Assembly (NCBI GenBank): GCA_014529385.2
Contig: CM043954.1
Span: forward strand, 99,408,747-99,472,746
Source of the DNA: Adiantum capillus-veneris
Taxonomy: Eukaryota > Streptophyta > Polypodiopsida > Polypodiales > Pteridaceae
DNA length: 64,000 nucleotides
Direction: 5' to 3'
Made by a program: the position numbers and the translations under genes. The notes under the pieces were generated by a model. The model was not told the DNA's origin. It ran no database searches and was given only the letters and a program-made list of their open reading frames with translations. How positions within the stretch are numbered: the stretch's first letter is position 1; the number at the start of each line of letters is the position of its first letter. Below are positions 33,541 to 45,231 of this stretch, one piece after another.

Positions 33541-34664
33541 CAAAAACAACCATAAATAGCTGACCAGTGACAAATCTAAAAATCTCTGTAATACGCTATC
33601 TTGTAAGCATACACTGGTCTCCTGTCTGGGCGATCACAGAACATGTATCTGTCTAAAGACTGAACCCTCAACAATGCCTCAACGGCCTGACGCATAAGAT
33701 GCAATCCAGTGTCTACACAAAGTCATACATCCTATGGGATAAAATTTGTCGAAGAGGATGCGTGTAGAGGGAAACTCCAGCAACCTAATCCACCTCACAT
33801 TGGGTAACCCAGCCCCTAGTGCTTGGCTTCAAAAAACCTCACACACAACCCTCTCAGATGGCTCAGCAAACTGCTCAGAAGTAGCATACATCCTACAATA
33901 GACCAATCATTGTCCTATGACCACTACGGCAGTCTGTCTGCTGGCGTGACTCACAACTAGCAGACCCACAATCATAGTACATCAATCTGCAATACATACC
34001 AGTGGTGTCAAACCTCGTATGGCCACACCTCCCCTGGAACCTGGCAAGCACAAGAAGTAGCAATGTAGATTGCAATATATATATCTGATGATATATATAT
34101 GTACCTGGTCTATAGATGATGCTTTGAAGACTAATGACTCATGTATGTTGATGCCGATATTGATGCCGACCACCTCCTACTTGCCAATCTACACAAGACG
34201 GTTTCTTTGAGGCTGAAACCTATCTTTTGATGTAGTGCTCAGAACAAAATTCTGAGGGCATTAATAGCTTCTAAAGGGGGGTAAAACCCTAGGTCACCTG
34301 TACAGATCACCTGTTGAAAATACTTCCGGAACGTCGAGTGTGAATTTCCAAGATCCGGATCAAGAATCTGCCTGAAAAGTGTGCGTGCGGACGATTACGC
34401 AAAAATGCAATGAACCTTGCTTTGATACCAATTGAAGTCGTGGATCGAAGCTTAGATCGACTCACACACATACACACACACACACACAGATACACAGACA
34501 GAGAGCTTACATAGTACGCAGAGAATTCGTTGAAGGGTTATATCCCAAATCTTATTATTCACACAAGTATAAGTGAGTATATACAAAGAGTTAGTGGTAA
34601 GCGAGTTAGGTGGGCGGCCGGCCATATCCGTATAAGAGGCCACCTTGGGCTTTAATTCCCAACA
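33541..34664 (-). mobile_element. Copia fragment: LTR, primer site and leader
   Basis: LTR 34433-34664 (232 bp, minus) starts TGTTGGGAATTAAAGCCCAA and ends CGACTTCA; two bases later the primer site TGGTATCAAAGC (34419-34430) matches initiator tRNA-Met use. The leader (33541-34418) shares GTTGTGAGTCACGC, GGATGTATGACTTTGTG and CCGTTGAGGCATTGT with the leader of the copia element at 51094-64000, so both belong to one family. The element ends at 33540 without gag. On the other side it interrupts the gag frame of Ty3 element B. Confidence 0.85.
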
Positions 34665-36923
34665 ATACCTTTTTGCAACAGTGTATGCAATAGGCTTCAA
34701 TTGGCTTGAGGTTTTTGTCAAGCTCTGGACATTCATTTTCCCAAAGATCATCTGTACCATAGTTATGATAGTTTTCTGTTCTTGGATTAATCATGGGTTT
34801 GGGGAGGTCTGACACCTTGATTAGATACATAATACATTGGTGTGAGCTCTGGTGGAGCATAAGTCACGGTCTCTTCCATTGGTGGTGGATGTGAATTATA
34901 CCAATTTCCTTCTACCATTACTGTAGATGGACTAGGCTCCGCATAGGGTGTAGCATGCACTAATGCTTGTTTATATTTGACTCCTTCAAACTGCATGTAC
35001 TTTAAAGGCACCACATTATGTCCTGGGTACGAAGGTTGTTGTCCCAACATAGGTTGAGGTCTTTCCATACCAATTGGTGGTCTTTAAGCTTGGGCCATAT
35101 TAGGGTGATATTTGTACATGGGTTGTCCTTGTGGCCTCATGGTCATGCACTGAAAATTCCCATCATACTTTGGTATGAAGTAGCACTCGCGGGTCTCATG
35201 GTTGATCCATTTACCCTCAATTGCACACCATTTTTGTGGCCTAATTGTTTGTCCCTGTTGAAGTATCCCTTGTCCTGGTCCCCTCATACATGCTTTTTGC
35301 ATGTTGTTCATCATGTCGTTCATCCTTTTGAGCATATCTTCCATGGCTGAAAGTGGTGCTACAGCAATTGTTCCCACTTGTGTTGGTTTAGTGGATGTTG
35401 TTTTCTCGCTTTGGTTATCCTTAGGGACATCTTCTTCATTAAAAAATATCACAATTCTCCTAAGTCAATAGCATCTGACACACACTCTTCTAGGGTTGTA
35501 TGCTTTTTACTATAGAGTATAACATGAAGTTCTTTGTTTAGCAGTCCCTCTAGAAACAAAGATACCAGTCGTTCTTTTGCAGGTATCTCTAGCCCTGGGC
35601 ATCTAGCAATGTATCATTTCATTCGAGTTGCACAATCCCTAATAGAATCATCATGTTTTTGTTTAAAACTGTAGATTTGAGCTACCGTATTATGTTTGAT
35701 CCCCGTTTTGAAACAAGCAGCTACAAATCCTTAAGCTAATGTGTTCAACTCTCGAATGTTTTGGAACCATGTCAATGCTTTTTCTTCTAATGTCATTCCA
35801 AACCCCTCAAATTGAGTATGGAATCGAATATACGTTTTGCTCTTAGCACTTGCTTAAAACTTGCTAAGTGGTTGTATGGATCCCCTAATCCATTGTATTT
35901 ATTGACCCATTTTTGAAAATCAACTAGTCTGACGTGTCTGTTTGGTTCAACTCCCGGTCTCCTGGCAGTTGGTCTTGTTTAAAGTCCTTCAAACCAGTCT
36001 GTTGGAAATAGTGACTCATGTAGCCGTGGAATCGCCTTAGTGTCATTCGGTTTTCTATGTGATGAGGTGGTTTCTGGTTTCTTAACATTACTCTCACATG
36101 ATCTCTCACGGTGTTGATCTCTTGGAATTGTTTCTGGTCCTTGTCCCAATATCCAATCCCTTATGGAATACCCTTGGTATTCGGTTTGTTCTACCTCCTC
36201 AGGAGTCATCATAACAAAGTTGTTGTTATAACAATCCCTAAACAGGTATGTTGGTAGATCGGTTGATCCCTTATCTTTGATCTTGAAGATATAGATGATC
36301 TTCATGGCTGTTAGTTGTCTTGGTTTGGCATGTGAAGTCCACAAAAGATCTTTTATGTTTCTATCTTTCCAACAATAGACTCCGATCCTAGGATTATCCG
36401 TACTAAGCCGTTTCGAAGGCTTCAAATCTACTTGATCGTATCCCTCAAATTCTAAATTTGGTGGTCCTTCTTTTACTAAAATATTTGGGATTATGGTGTT
36501 TACTTCTAACCCCCAATTGTCTACCACATCAGGGTTTTCGACTTGTACATACTGAGTTCCGTTTTTGTCCATGTACATTTTTCCTTGTTTTTTTGCCCTA
36601 ATATCTTCTTCGAAATCAATACCATGGTCATCAATGTCAATAGCATACTACTCGTTAGGGTCCAAGTAAACCTGGGCTCTATGGCGGTTAGTCTTGTAAA
36701 AAGAGAGTATATGCTTATAGCGCATTGTCGTTCCGGTTTCCGAGTGAGTCAAGTAAGAACACATTTCAGATATTGAATTTGAAAAAGTGTTTGAGACTTC
36801 TTCAAGAATTGTGTGCAAGGAATTGCATTGATTCACGCTTGCTTTGATGGATACTCTACTAGAGGTTTCTCCAAGTATGTCCTCATTTTCTAGTATATGT
36901 ATAGGACTAGATCTAAGGTTCAT
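34665..36923 (-). pseudogene. Gag of Ty3 element B
   Basis: Series of minus-strand frames. 36923-36648 starts MNLRSSPIHILENEDILGET; after a stop (36645-36647) it continues through 36578-35979 with IRDWILGQGPETIPRDQHRE. The capsid part (36000-35460) has GLGDPYNHLASFKQVLRAKT, IRFHTQFEGFGMTLEEKALT, then CPGLEIPAKERLVSLFLEGL. 35452-35084 carries a weak knuckle, WCAIEGKWINHETRECYF, with one Cys lost. 35068-34787 is Pro/Tyr-rich. The frame is cut at 34665 by the copia LTR. A long N-terminal extension ahead of the capsid is unusual. Confidence 0.7.
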
Positions 36924-38848
36924 ATAGACTTATGAATCCCTGGTTAGAGTACTTACCTTTGGATTTACTTGTCATCAATTTCCGCTTTGATTCAATTGCA
37001 ATCTCTCCTGTCAAGCCACTGATTCCTTGTGCGCAACCTAATTCTTGTACAAATTTGATCAAGTTAGTTATTCTTCTATAAAGACAATAGAGTTTTTGCT
37101 AACTCTCGTGATTGGTATATGTGTATCACTTCAAGTCGAGCTATGGGAGTCAAAAATTGACTTTCAGATTCGGCCTTAGCAAAAATCAAAGGTTTAGTCT
37201 GCAACCTAAAAACTGAGTGAATATGTGTCAATTTGAATCCGATTGAACCCAAAATTGTCTATGGCTTTGTATTATGTTAATCTATCATTGTACAAGTTCA
37301 AAAGTCAAAACTAATGTCTCTGGGTATTTACTTTTGTCAAATTTTTGCACTTTTTGGATTGGTTTGGCAAGTATACAACTTGTAAAAGTCCCTGGAAAAG
37401 TTTCAACAAGTTTGGACAAAATCTGATCAAGTTTACCAATTGTTTTGTGTCCGCAGACTCTGATTTCAAGAATGTGGCTTAAGTCTCACTTTTGTGATCC
37501 AAATTTCCCCAAAATTGATTTGTGAGGCCTACTTGATATGCTTGACCTTGTGGTATACTCAAATGTGCAAAACTGTCAAGTTTTGAAGTAGATATAAAAA
37601 TAATTGTGATTATTTACTCTAGCTATATTTTTGCAACTTTTTGCCCCAACTTTGACACAGATCTGTTAAGCACGTCAAGTTAAGGTCACTAGCCAAGTTT
37701 CATCAACTTTGGACATTTTTTTGTCAAATGGTCATCAATTATCTGTCCACATACTAACTTTGCAAATTTGGTAACAATTTTTAATCCAGTGATCCAAATC
37801 TTACCAGATTTGGTTTTTGAGCTTATTACAACATGGTTAAACTAGTGGTATGCTGACTTGGTTAAAAAAGTTGAAAAATGGGGCAGATGTAAATAATCGT
37901 GATTATTTATAACTGATAGCTTTTTGCATCTTTTTGGTCAACTGAGCATGTATACATGTTTATCACATTGATATAAGCCTATGAATCAAATTTCAACAAG
38001 TTTGGGCAAAATTTTTCCAATTTACACTCAAGATTCAAAAAGTCAGTACAAACTTTAGTTTTTACCCAGTTTTTTGTCAGTTTTTTGATCCAAACCTTTC
38101 GGGCCTTCACAAAAGTTGTTTGTACACATGCGATGAGTCCATGGGATGAACCTTGATCAATTTGGAGCAGAAAGTTAATAATCGTGATTATTAACTTTAG
38201 GCTTGAAATGAACACTTTTTTGTAATTTATTCAAAGACAGTTTTTACATGAGCTATTTGAAGCCTATGAATCAAGTCAAAACTTAATTTGGCATAAAATA
38301 TCAAGAAAAAGTAAATAAACTGAGTTTTGTCCAACTCTTGAAATTTTTACCTCGAAGTGTCCTTAAGCTTACCAATTGGTTCAGACAACTTCTAAGCTTA
38401 CTCTCCAGTCAGATTGAGTGGTTTCGAGTCTTTTCGTGCTATTTCTAGTTTTAGACCTGAAATTCTGCAACTTCCAACAACAACTCACACTTGATTCTTT
38501 CAGAGAGAGCAATGTTCTGAAATCCACCTCGGATCCTACTTACCCTACTCCTAGATTCTCATGCAATGGGGTTGTGGAAAGTGTTCACAAATACTCATTT
38601 TCTTGTCTTTTATGGTTTTCTGAGCACTGATCTTAAGACTTGTCTCGTCTATCAATCATCTTCAAAATCCTAATTTATTTCTACAATTCTACAATCGTAA
38701 AGGCACTTAGCAAGTACGATTACTTCCAAGCTACCTCTAAACAACAAAAGACGATAAAAGAAAGTTTTGAACTCTAGGAGATACTAGAGGAACTTAAAGG
38801 ATAACTTCCCAAGACGCTCGTGTTTTTTCGTAATTTAGGTCTCTTTGT
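36924..38848 (-). other. Leader of Ty3 element B
   Basis: Non-coding, about 1.9 kb between the primer site and gag. The part nearest the LTR (38400-38845) is shared with 6347-6804. The middle holds imperfect repeats listed separately. Confidence 0.6.
37250..38330 (-). repeat. Imperfect tandem repeats, about 290 bp
   Basis: AATAATCGTGATTATT-type near-palindromes recur at 37600, 37893 and 38178 (steps of about 293 and 285 bp). Each is followed by a 'TTTTTGCA...TTT' block and by 'CAACTTTGGAC / CAAGTTTGGGCAAAATTTT'. About 3.5 diverged copies. Confidence 0.6.
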
Positions 38849-38866
38849 TCCTTGGCAGGGGTGCCA
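38849..38866 (-). other. Primer binding site of element B
   Basis: Minus strand TGGCACCCCTGCCAAGGA, two bases after the LTR end. It is a decayed tRNA-Asp-type site, in the same place as 6329-6346 of the other copy. Confidence 0.6.
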
Positions 38867-38868
38867 AA

Positions 38869-39783
38869 TGAGGGACGCATTTCTAACCTCACCATCCTAT
38901 CTTATTGCAGTATTGGCAAAAACCACGATTAAATTGTCAATCCATGGGACGAAGCTGACTCGACTAGTGCATAGAGGCTACAAGAGGTTTTCAACTCTCA
39001 AAAATCAACTAACAACTCGCATCTAACTCAAGCTACACTCAAGTGATTGAAATCACCAAAAGCCAATCGTTCATCGGCAAAGAAATCACATCCGTTACAG
39101 TATCAAATGACATCAAAATATAACGAAACTTGTAGAACATTCTTATTAGACCTAAGCGCACATGCTTATGGTCTAAAACCCCGCTTTCGGTCATGTTCCA
39201 AAATCGCGAACAACAATGGATTTTTGACCTAGTCGTTTTCAACCCAGAATGCATCTAAATGCTTAGCAATGATGGCCCAATACCCCGCCTATGGTTAGTT
39301 TTTTATTTGAAAGCGTAAATTCTTAGTTATGATGAAATTAGGCCGTGGGTCAGTGACGCCAAACACTATGAAATATTGTGAACTGCTTACATCAATGCGT
39401 AGAGCTCTTACCTGCGGTTGTAATGCAACAAACACGACTGGAATGTGACAACCGGGGAGGGAGTAGGAAGCACGAGAAGGAGAGAAGTGAGCGTCATTAG
39501 CTCACACTCTGTATTTCATTATGCAAAGCTTATAAAAAACTTACAAAAATTGGCTTTTATACCTTAGCCAAGGTTTTTGGTGGTTAAAACTAATAATCTC
39601 GGAGTTCTACCAGAGATGGGTAATGAGAGGCTGATACAATCTGGAAGCTTGTAGCCCTGGCTCATTAATTATAGAGTTTATCCGAGAAAATAGGAGTTAC
39701 AATATTTCCGATTTATCAAAATAATAAGTGTTTTACAAAGAGAACTCAAAAAAATGGTATCCGTGTTAGCTTGTTGCTAAAAA
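38869..39783 (-). repeat. 5' LTR of Ty3 element B
   Basis: Full-length inverted match to 5414-6326. It starts where the chromovirus LTR sequence breaks off (CTATCACTTAT, 39784-39794), showing that B inserted into that LTR. Confidence 0.75.
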
Positions 39784-40573
39784 TAAGTGATAGCATTTTG
39801 ACACGTGTCCCCCTTTCCCCTTTTGTGAGAGCTTTAGTATTTAATTAATGCAAGTAAACTCTTGATGGACCCCTTTTCTTCTAGCCAATAGGAAGCGGGT
39901 AAGCCATTGGGCTGTTCAATGCTCATTGGACCCCTTGGGAGACTGTCAAATAGTCTTCTAGAGAGCTTAATTCCTATTGTTTCTTTTATCAAGTGTTTTA
40001 GAATGAGTTAAAATAAATGCACTCTAGCCTAATTCTCATTGGTCCACCTCTACGGCTATCCAATAGGATTTGAATGCACATTGGGGGCAACTGGGCTATG
40101 GAGCTGACATATGTCCCTTATTCCCTTTGTGTAAAGGGAGCCTGTGTGTGTGTGTGTGTGTGTGTGTGTCTGTGTGTGTTTCTATCTCATACCCTACTAA
40201 AAGGGCTCGCCCCTATCAAGATAGGGATGTGGGAAAACTTTTGAGTCTTCTCACAAGCATCTAATTTTACCTAGGGTTGGACCATTGGACACAACCTTTG
40301 AATTATGGCACCTTAGTATTTTGGAAGTCTTATTGAGTTAAAACTTAAGGTCTTTGAAGCCCATTTTTGCACATTACTCTTTTGCAGATGGCCTCCCCTT
40401 TAGATCCCTATTTCCCTCCTTTGGATCCCTACTATGGCCGGTCTACCAGCTTCACCAATATTCTAGCTTTTTCTTCCGTGGTACTTTCCCATATTAAATT
40501 ATCACTTTAACATGAGAAATCATTTAGGAGAGTTAGATATTAGTTATTATGACAAAACTCTTTACCTGTAGAT
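39784..40573 (-). repeat. Chromovirus LTR fragment
   Basis: Inverted match to 14767-15520. Contains a (TG) run at 40143-40180. Ends at 40573 where a gag fragment of another element begins. Confidence 0.75.
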
Positions 40574-40725
40574 TGTAAGAAAAAATATGTCTTCTTTGCA
40601 TCTAGTGTGGGCCTTTGTATCCTGGTGAGTTGTGCATAGCGTCACTCAAATTCCCTAAGTAGCTCTATTATTGATAGTCCTTGCTTTGGCTTGACAACCC
40701 ATTCTAAGAAATAGTTTACGTTGTT
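40573..40725 (-). pseudogene. Gag scrap of a Ty3 element
   Basis: Minus strand NVNYFLEWVVKPKQGLSIIE, LLREFE-stop-RYAQLTRI, QRPTLDAKKTYFFLQST: a piece of a Gag capsid region with one TGA. It lies between the A-family LTR/leader and the chromovirus LTR and probably belongs to the A-like copy. Confidence 0.55.
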
Positions 40726-41505
40726 GAAAGTGTATTTTACGGTTAATCCGTACGTTAATTGCAATAGATTGCACATAGTGGAAGCGATAGAAATTCACAT
40801 CATGTGGATTAATAACCTAGGATAACTTTAGTATGTGAAAACTGTAGATATGAGAGAAGTGAAGGAAAGAGAATTTCCCTCCGAAGACCTATTCTTACCC
40901 GTAGGCGATAAGGATACTGTGGGAGAGATGTACATGTAGCAAGGAGAACCTAGAATTTGTAGAGAAAATGAATTTCTAAGAGTGAGAGAAATAGATATGG
41001 CTAGGGAGATGAAATAAGATATATATGTTGGATTAGAGATGAAAAAGAAAACAACAAAATAGCAAAGTAAAACACATCTTATTTGACAAACTCTTCGGGA
41101 TGGAGAGAGAAGAAGAGGGAAGCCTTCAAGCCTTGATTGATGCACCAAGTTCAAGACCTTTGAGTAGAGTTGATCTTCCAAGGATAGCTTACAAGATTGG
41201 CTAGCCTTCCTCTAGGAGCAAGTGTAGGCTTAGGCTTATGTTTATGGCTAAATACAATTAGGTATCAATCCTGTCACTCCCTGATGAATGGTTTTCAAGG
41301 AAGAAGAGGTCCCCTTTTATAGGTGAAGGGGACCCCCAAGGGTTACGCAAGAAAGAGAAGAGCAGTGTGAACAGGAACTGGAAAGTTTGAAATGGGCTAT
41401 CCTTGGATGAGGTGGGCAGACTGAGGTCCACCATTTTGATCATATCTCCTCAACCGTGGCTCCAAATAAATAAATAAAAATAGAAGCAAAAAATCAAATC
41501 ATAAG
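40726..41505 (-). other. LTR promoter part and leader of the second A-family copy
   Basis: Non-coding. Minus strand CCTATAAAAGGGG (41313-41325) is a good TATA box, about 815 bp into the LTR from its 42138 end. The LTR end and primer site were not found. Confidence 0.45.
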
Positions 41506-42138
41506 TTATGACTCCAATATTATATACTTTTTCCAATTTGGATTGGAACCTTGTGTTGAAAAATCATCAAAATAGGGTACAAATTTGGCACTAAAAGTCT
41601 TCTTGTGGTCTCCTTAGCCTAGACTTTCATTTGATTCCAATGGACACCTCATGAAATATGAAAGCATGACATTGCTCCTTGACAAAGTTTTGTAGTCATG
41701 TTTGCAATAGTGCATTAAAATAGGTGTATCTTTGAGAATAATGCAAGCTAGTGTCCCACTAGGATTTGATTCCTTCCTAGTAGCTATTAAAAAGAAATAT
41801 AAGAAAAATATGAAAAATCCATAGAATATATATATATATATATTGAAAGTTACCCTAGATATAGGATCTAGCGAGGGTGTGAGATAATAATGAGTTAGTA
41901 GAAAGAAAAAAAGAAAGAATCAATGTTTTTGCCCCCAAGTTAAAGAGGCGGAGCTATTGATGCTTTTCACATAGTAATTTTTGACGATAAAATAAGAATC
42001 TGTTTCCCTTGAGATAAATGATAGGGTAAGATAGAAATATTATTATTATTATACTTAGATATGCATATGTACACTATTAGAAATATACTTATGTATCTAA
42101 AAATCTACAAGATAAATCTTGTAGCATTTGTTCCCACT
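41506..42138 (-). repeat. LTR part of the second A-family copy
   Basis: Direct match to 6811-7429, ending at TTCCCACTTTG. Contains a short (TA) run at 41826-41843. The lack of a polypurine tract on the 42139 side fits a 5' LTR. Confidence 0.7.
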
Positions 42139-42649
42139 TTGTACGTGTCACAACATGACATTGTTTGGACCAATTTCTAAAGAACATCAAACTTCACATT
42201 CTAGGAAACCAACTCATCACCTTGGGCACCTTCACTTGTCATCCCAATTGGACCATTTTGGAGCCTTTTTGGCGTAAAAAGCCTCATCAGGAATACATTT
42301 CCCCTAGCAACTTCTTGCCCAAGTCTTCGACATTGGCTTTTGCATTTTGTAATGCACTTGCTAGCATCCCCAGCTTGGCATAGAGCACTTCTTGGCATTT
42401 AGAAAGTTTGGATACACCATCATTGTCCACCCCCTAGTTGAACATTTTTGTTCAACCATAAAGAGGCTTAATGAACCAAAGAAATTGCACACTCCAAACA
42501 GACATTCTATACACCACAAAACATCTACCATATGTACAAAAATTGACACCTGTCACCCGCCACCGTTGTTCAAGTTGGTTGCCGAACCCCTGCTTTACAA
42601 CATATTTGCCACCTCGGCTAAACACCTTTCATTGATCACCTCCATTCAC
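42139..42649. other. Unassigned stretch
   Basis: Only short frames; one minus-strand piece (LASALQNAKANVEDLGKKLL, about 42385-42300) looks protein-like but has no family. May continue the 42650-43195 ORF after stops. Confidence 0.3.
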
Positions 42650-43195
42650 CTAAAATATATTTGCATAGTGTCGCACCAATGCATATAACCAACCATACAC
42701 CCAAACTACAAGGAACATATCTCTACCACTCCCAGCACCCATTGGAAAACTGCCCACTTCCAGCCTAACACCACTAAGCACACCAAATAGAGCACCATCG
42801 TGCTCGCCATCCAAAAACACACTTGCACTATCACTCGCATCTAGCATGCCTAACTTGCTCTTGCAAACATATAAAGCAAGATCCTCCTCAAGAAAATCAT
42901 GTATATTCTTCTCAACAACCCATTTCACAGCCACACTTACCGTCATACCCTTCATCCACCACTCACATACCTCCTTGGAAAGCTTAGAGACCACCTTGGA
43001 ATCCACATTGCCAGTCATAGAGTGCACCTGCACCTGTGGCACGAGAAGCTCTTCCACCTTTGGCTCCATGCTTGCCTTCTCACCTGTCATGAACTCAATT
43101 CCAGCCTCATTGAGATCATCATCATCAATAGGCCCTTCAAAATTGATTAGCACCACCTTCTTATCATCTTCAATCACCTGCTCTTCAAGCACCAC
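42650..43195 (-). CDS. Open frame of unknown function, 181 aa
   Basis: An uninterrupted minus-strand frame. The N-terminal half is acidic (VVLINFEGPIDDDDLNEAG, KASMEPKVEELLVPQVQVHS); the middle has KLSKEVCEWWMKGMTVSVAV and KWVVEKNIHDFLEEDLALYV; the C-terminal part is hydrophobic (DMFLVVWVYGWLYALVRHYA). I recognise no family. It sits between a Ty3 LTR and a Harbinger element, so it may be the tail of a degraded retroelement polyprotein or a chance survivor of a host gene. Codon choice looks protein-like, with few low-complexity runs. Confidence 0.3.
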   Translation of the reverse strand: MVLEEQVIEDDKKVVLINFEGPIDDDDLNEAGIEFMTGEKASMEPKVEELLVPQVQVHSMTGNVDSKVVSKLSKEVCEWWMKGMTVSVAVKWVVEKNIHDFLEEDLALYVCKSKLGMLDASDSASVFLDGEHDGALFGVLSGVRLEVGSFPMGAGSGRDMFLVVWVYGWLYALVRHYANIF

Positions 43196-43222
43196 CTGCT
43201 CTATTTTTGCATCATGCTATGT

Positions 43223-43298
43223 AGAAGATTCTTTTTTTGATTCACTTAGATTCCGACAGAGTTGTCACATCATAGGTGAATAAAAAAAAGAATCTTCT
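43223..43298 (+). repeat. Small inverted repeat, 23-bp arms
   Basis: AGAAGATTCTTTTTTTGATTCAC (43223-43245, given in part) and its near-perfect complement (43276-43298) enclose a 30-base spacer; 22 of 23 positions pair. Could be a tiny MITE remnant or a hairpin. Confidence 0.8.
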
Positions 43299-43581
43299 AA
43301 AATATGAGGAATCTCATGGCGTGCTATATATCAGTAGATAGAGATTGAAGAGGACATTCTAATTGTCAAACCTCCGCCAACTTTGGAGTTTGTTTGCAAA
43401 TATTTATCCATGCGCCCATTTTGGTAGAGAGAGGTAAAGTCAAACTCCTTAAAGGGCCCCTTTGTGAGTCCAAAGTTTGCCTAATGGCTCTACAATATCC
43501 ATGTCGTCTTCTCTCGTTCCCATGACGATATCGCAGTCTTCTCCTTGCGCATCACCAGCTTGACCACGAGCAATACACTCG

Positions 43582-44771
43582 TCATTTGTCAATGGCTAGT
43601 AGAAGCTGTTCTTCTAAGTTGTCAGCACTTTGAAGGGTTGTCTCTGCTTCAACAATCCAATCATTGTCAAAACTGTCCTCATGCACTAGACAAATATTAT
43701 GTAGCACCAAGCAAGCAACGACCACACTTGGCACATTCTGCAAATACATGTCGCATCGCTTAAGAAAGATACGAAACTGAGCCTTAAGCATGCCAAAATC
43801 TCTTTCAATAGCCATGCGCGTACTTGACTGGATGAAGTTCCAATAGTACCTATCCTCAGGAAGGCCTTCCTTGCTTCCTTCGAATGGGACCAGCATATAG
43901 GAGCGTGTTGGATATGCACAGTCACCCACCAAGCAGTAATCACCCAATTCTCCTCTTTGACATCTCTTTCCCAACATACTCCTAGAGAAATTCTTTGAAT
44001 CATGGATTGACCCTGCCCAACCCACATCATAGTCCCAAATCATGCAATTGGCAGAGACTGTCAATTGTAGCAACACGGAGTGAAATCCCTTTCTGTTGAA
44101 GTAGTCTGCATGATTAAACTTTGGTGCTATGATGGGTATATGTGACCCATCAATGACCCCACAACAAGCGGTATTCCTCGAAGAGCTTCAAACCCTGCTG
44201 CTAGTTGTGCCATCCTTGCCATGGATGGCCAACGTATGTTGAAGTTTTGAAGGCCACTCTCTTGTATGGCAGAGCAGAAGTCAAGAATGATAGATGTAGC
44301 TGTACTACGAGCCATGCCGTACATGTCTGCTAACACTTCAACGTTTGCTCCACTGGCAAGCCTATGAACTGTAAGAGCAACTCTCCTCTCTACGGTTATA
44401 GCATCTCGCATGTTAGTGTTTTGCTTCTTCATTTGTGGAGCCACCATCTTGCATAAGTACTCAAAAGTCTCCCTGCTGATTCGTAAACGTCGCTTGAACA
44501 TGATGCTTGACCATGACCCTAACAAGAAACTTTCAAGGTAGTTTTGGGGCCGTGCAAACGCCCAGCAAACCCTCTGCTCATGACCTTGTCTGGGACCTGA
44601 GATGCTATCCAAAAAAGACTCGATGTGCCCAACAGTTTGCACCAAATGCACCCATGCCCTCACAGTTGAAGCATGGCTATGCATTGAGCTTGCAACCTCC
44701 AACATAAGTAGCACACACATGCTTGCCATAGCCAAAGTCTGGTCCTTGTCCATGGCTTTCCTGTGTAACAT
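43582..44771 (-). pseudogene. PIF/Harbinger DDE transposase, one frameshift
   Basis: Cuts and pastes the element. N-terminal part (44771-44127): FARPQNYLESFLLGSWSSI, FKRRLRISRETFEYLCKMVA, VERRVALTVHRLASGANVEV, ARSTATSIILDFCSAI, the helix-turn-helix region. A single base is missing near 44165 in the codon after GIP; beyond it the other frame gives CCGVIDGSHIPIIAPKFNHA with the first catalytic Asp. The rest is open (44076-43582 from its Met): DYDVGWAGSIHDSKNFSRS, GDCAYPTRSYM (second Asp), MAIERDFGMLKAQFRIF (Glu), and VACLVLHNICLVHEDSFDND near the end. All three catalytic residues are present; one indel is the only damage I see, so inactivation may be recent. Confidence 0.9.
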
Positions 44772-45231
44772 GACAGAGAATGTAGAAGTAGTCTAGTTAA
44801 GTTGACGATAAGCTGATTTTTAAGCACTCAGGTCAGTGACAAGCTGATTATAAATATTCAGGAGGATCAAAGCAAGTAAATAACAGATCTTGAACGCAAA
44901 ATTGTACAATTATATGTTCATTCAAAACGAATACCCATGATGAGAAAAATCTGAAAATAGTCTTCATTAAAGCAAGTTATTTCAGATTCATCTTGTCAAT
45001 GAAAAGCATGTACGCATCAACGACATGATACCAAAGCTGAAAAATAATCTTGACAAGATGAATCTGAAATAAAGCATGTACTCATCAACCAAAGCTGAAA
45101 TAAATAATCTTGACAAGATGAATCTGAAAACCCTGCTGCTTAGAAAGTAGTACTCATGATGAGTCAAAGCTGAAATTATATGCCATATGGATGAAAATGA
45201 AAGCTAAAAGAGCTGTGACGAATCCATCCCA

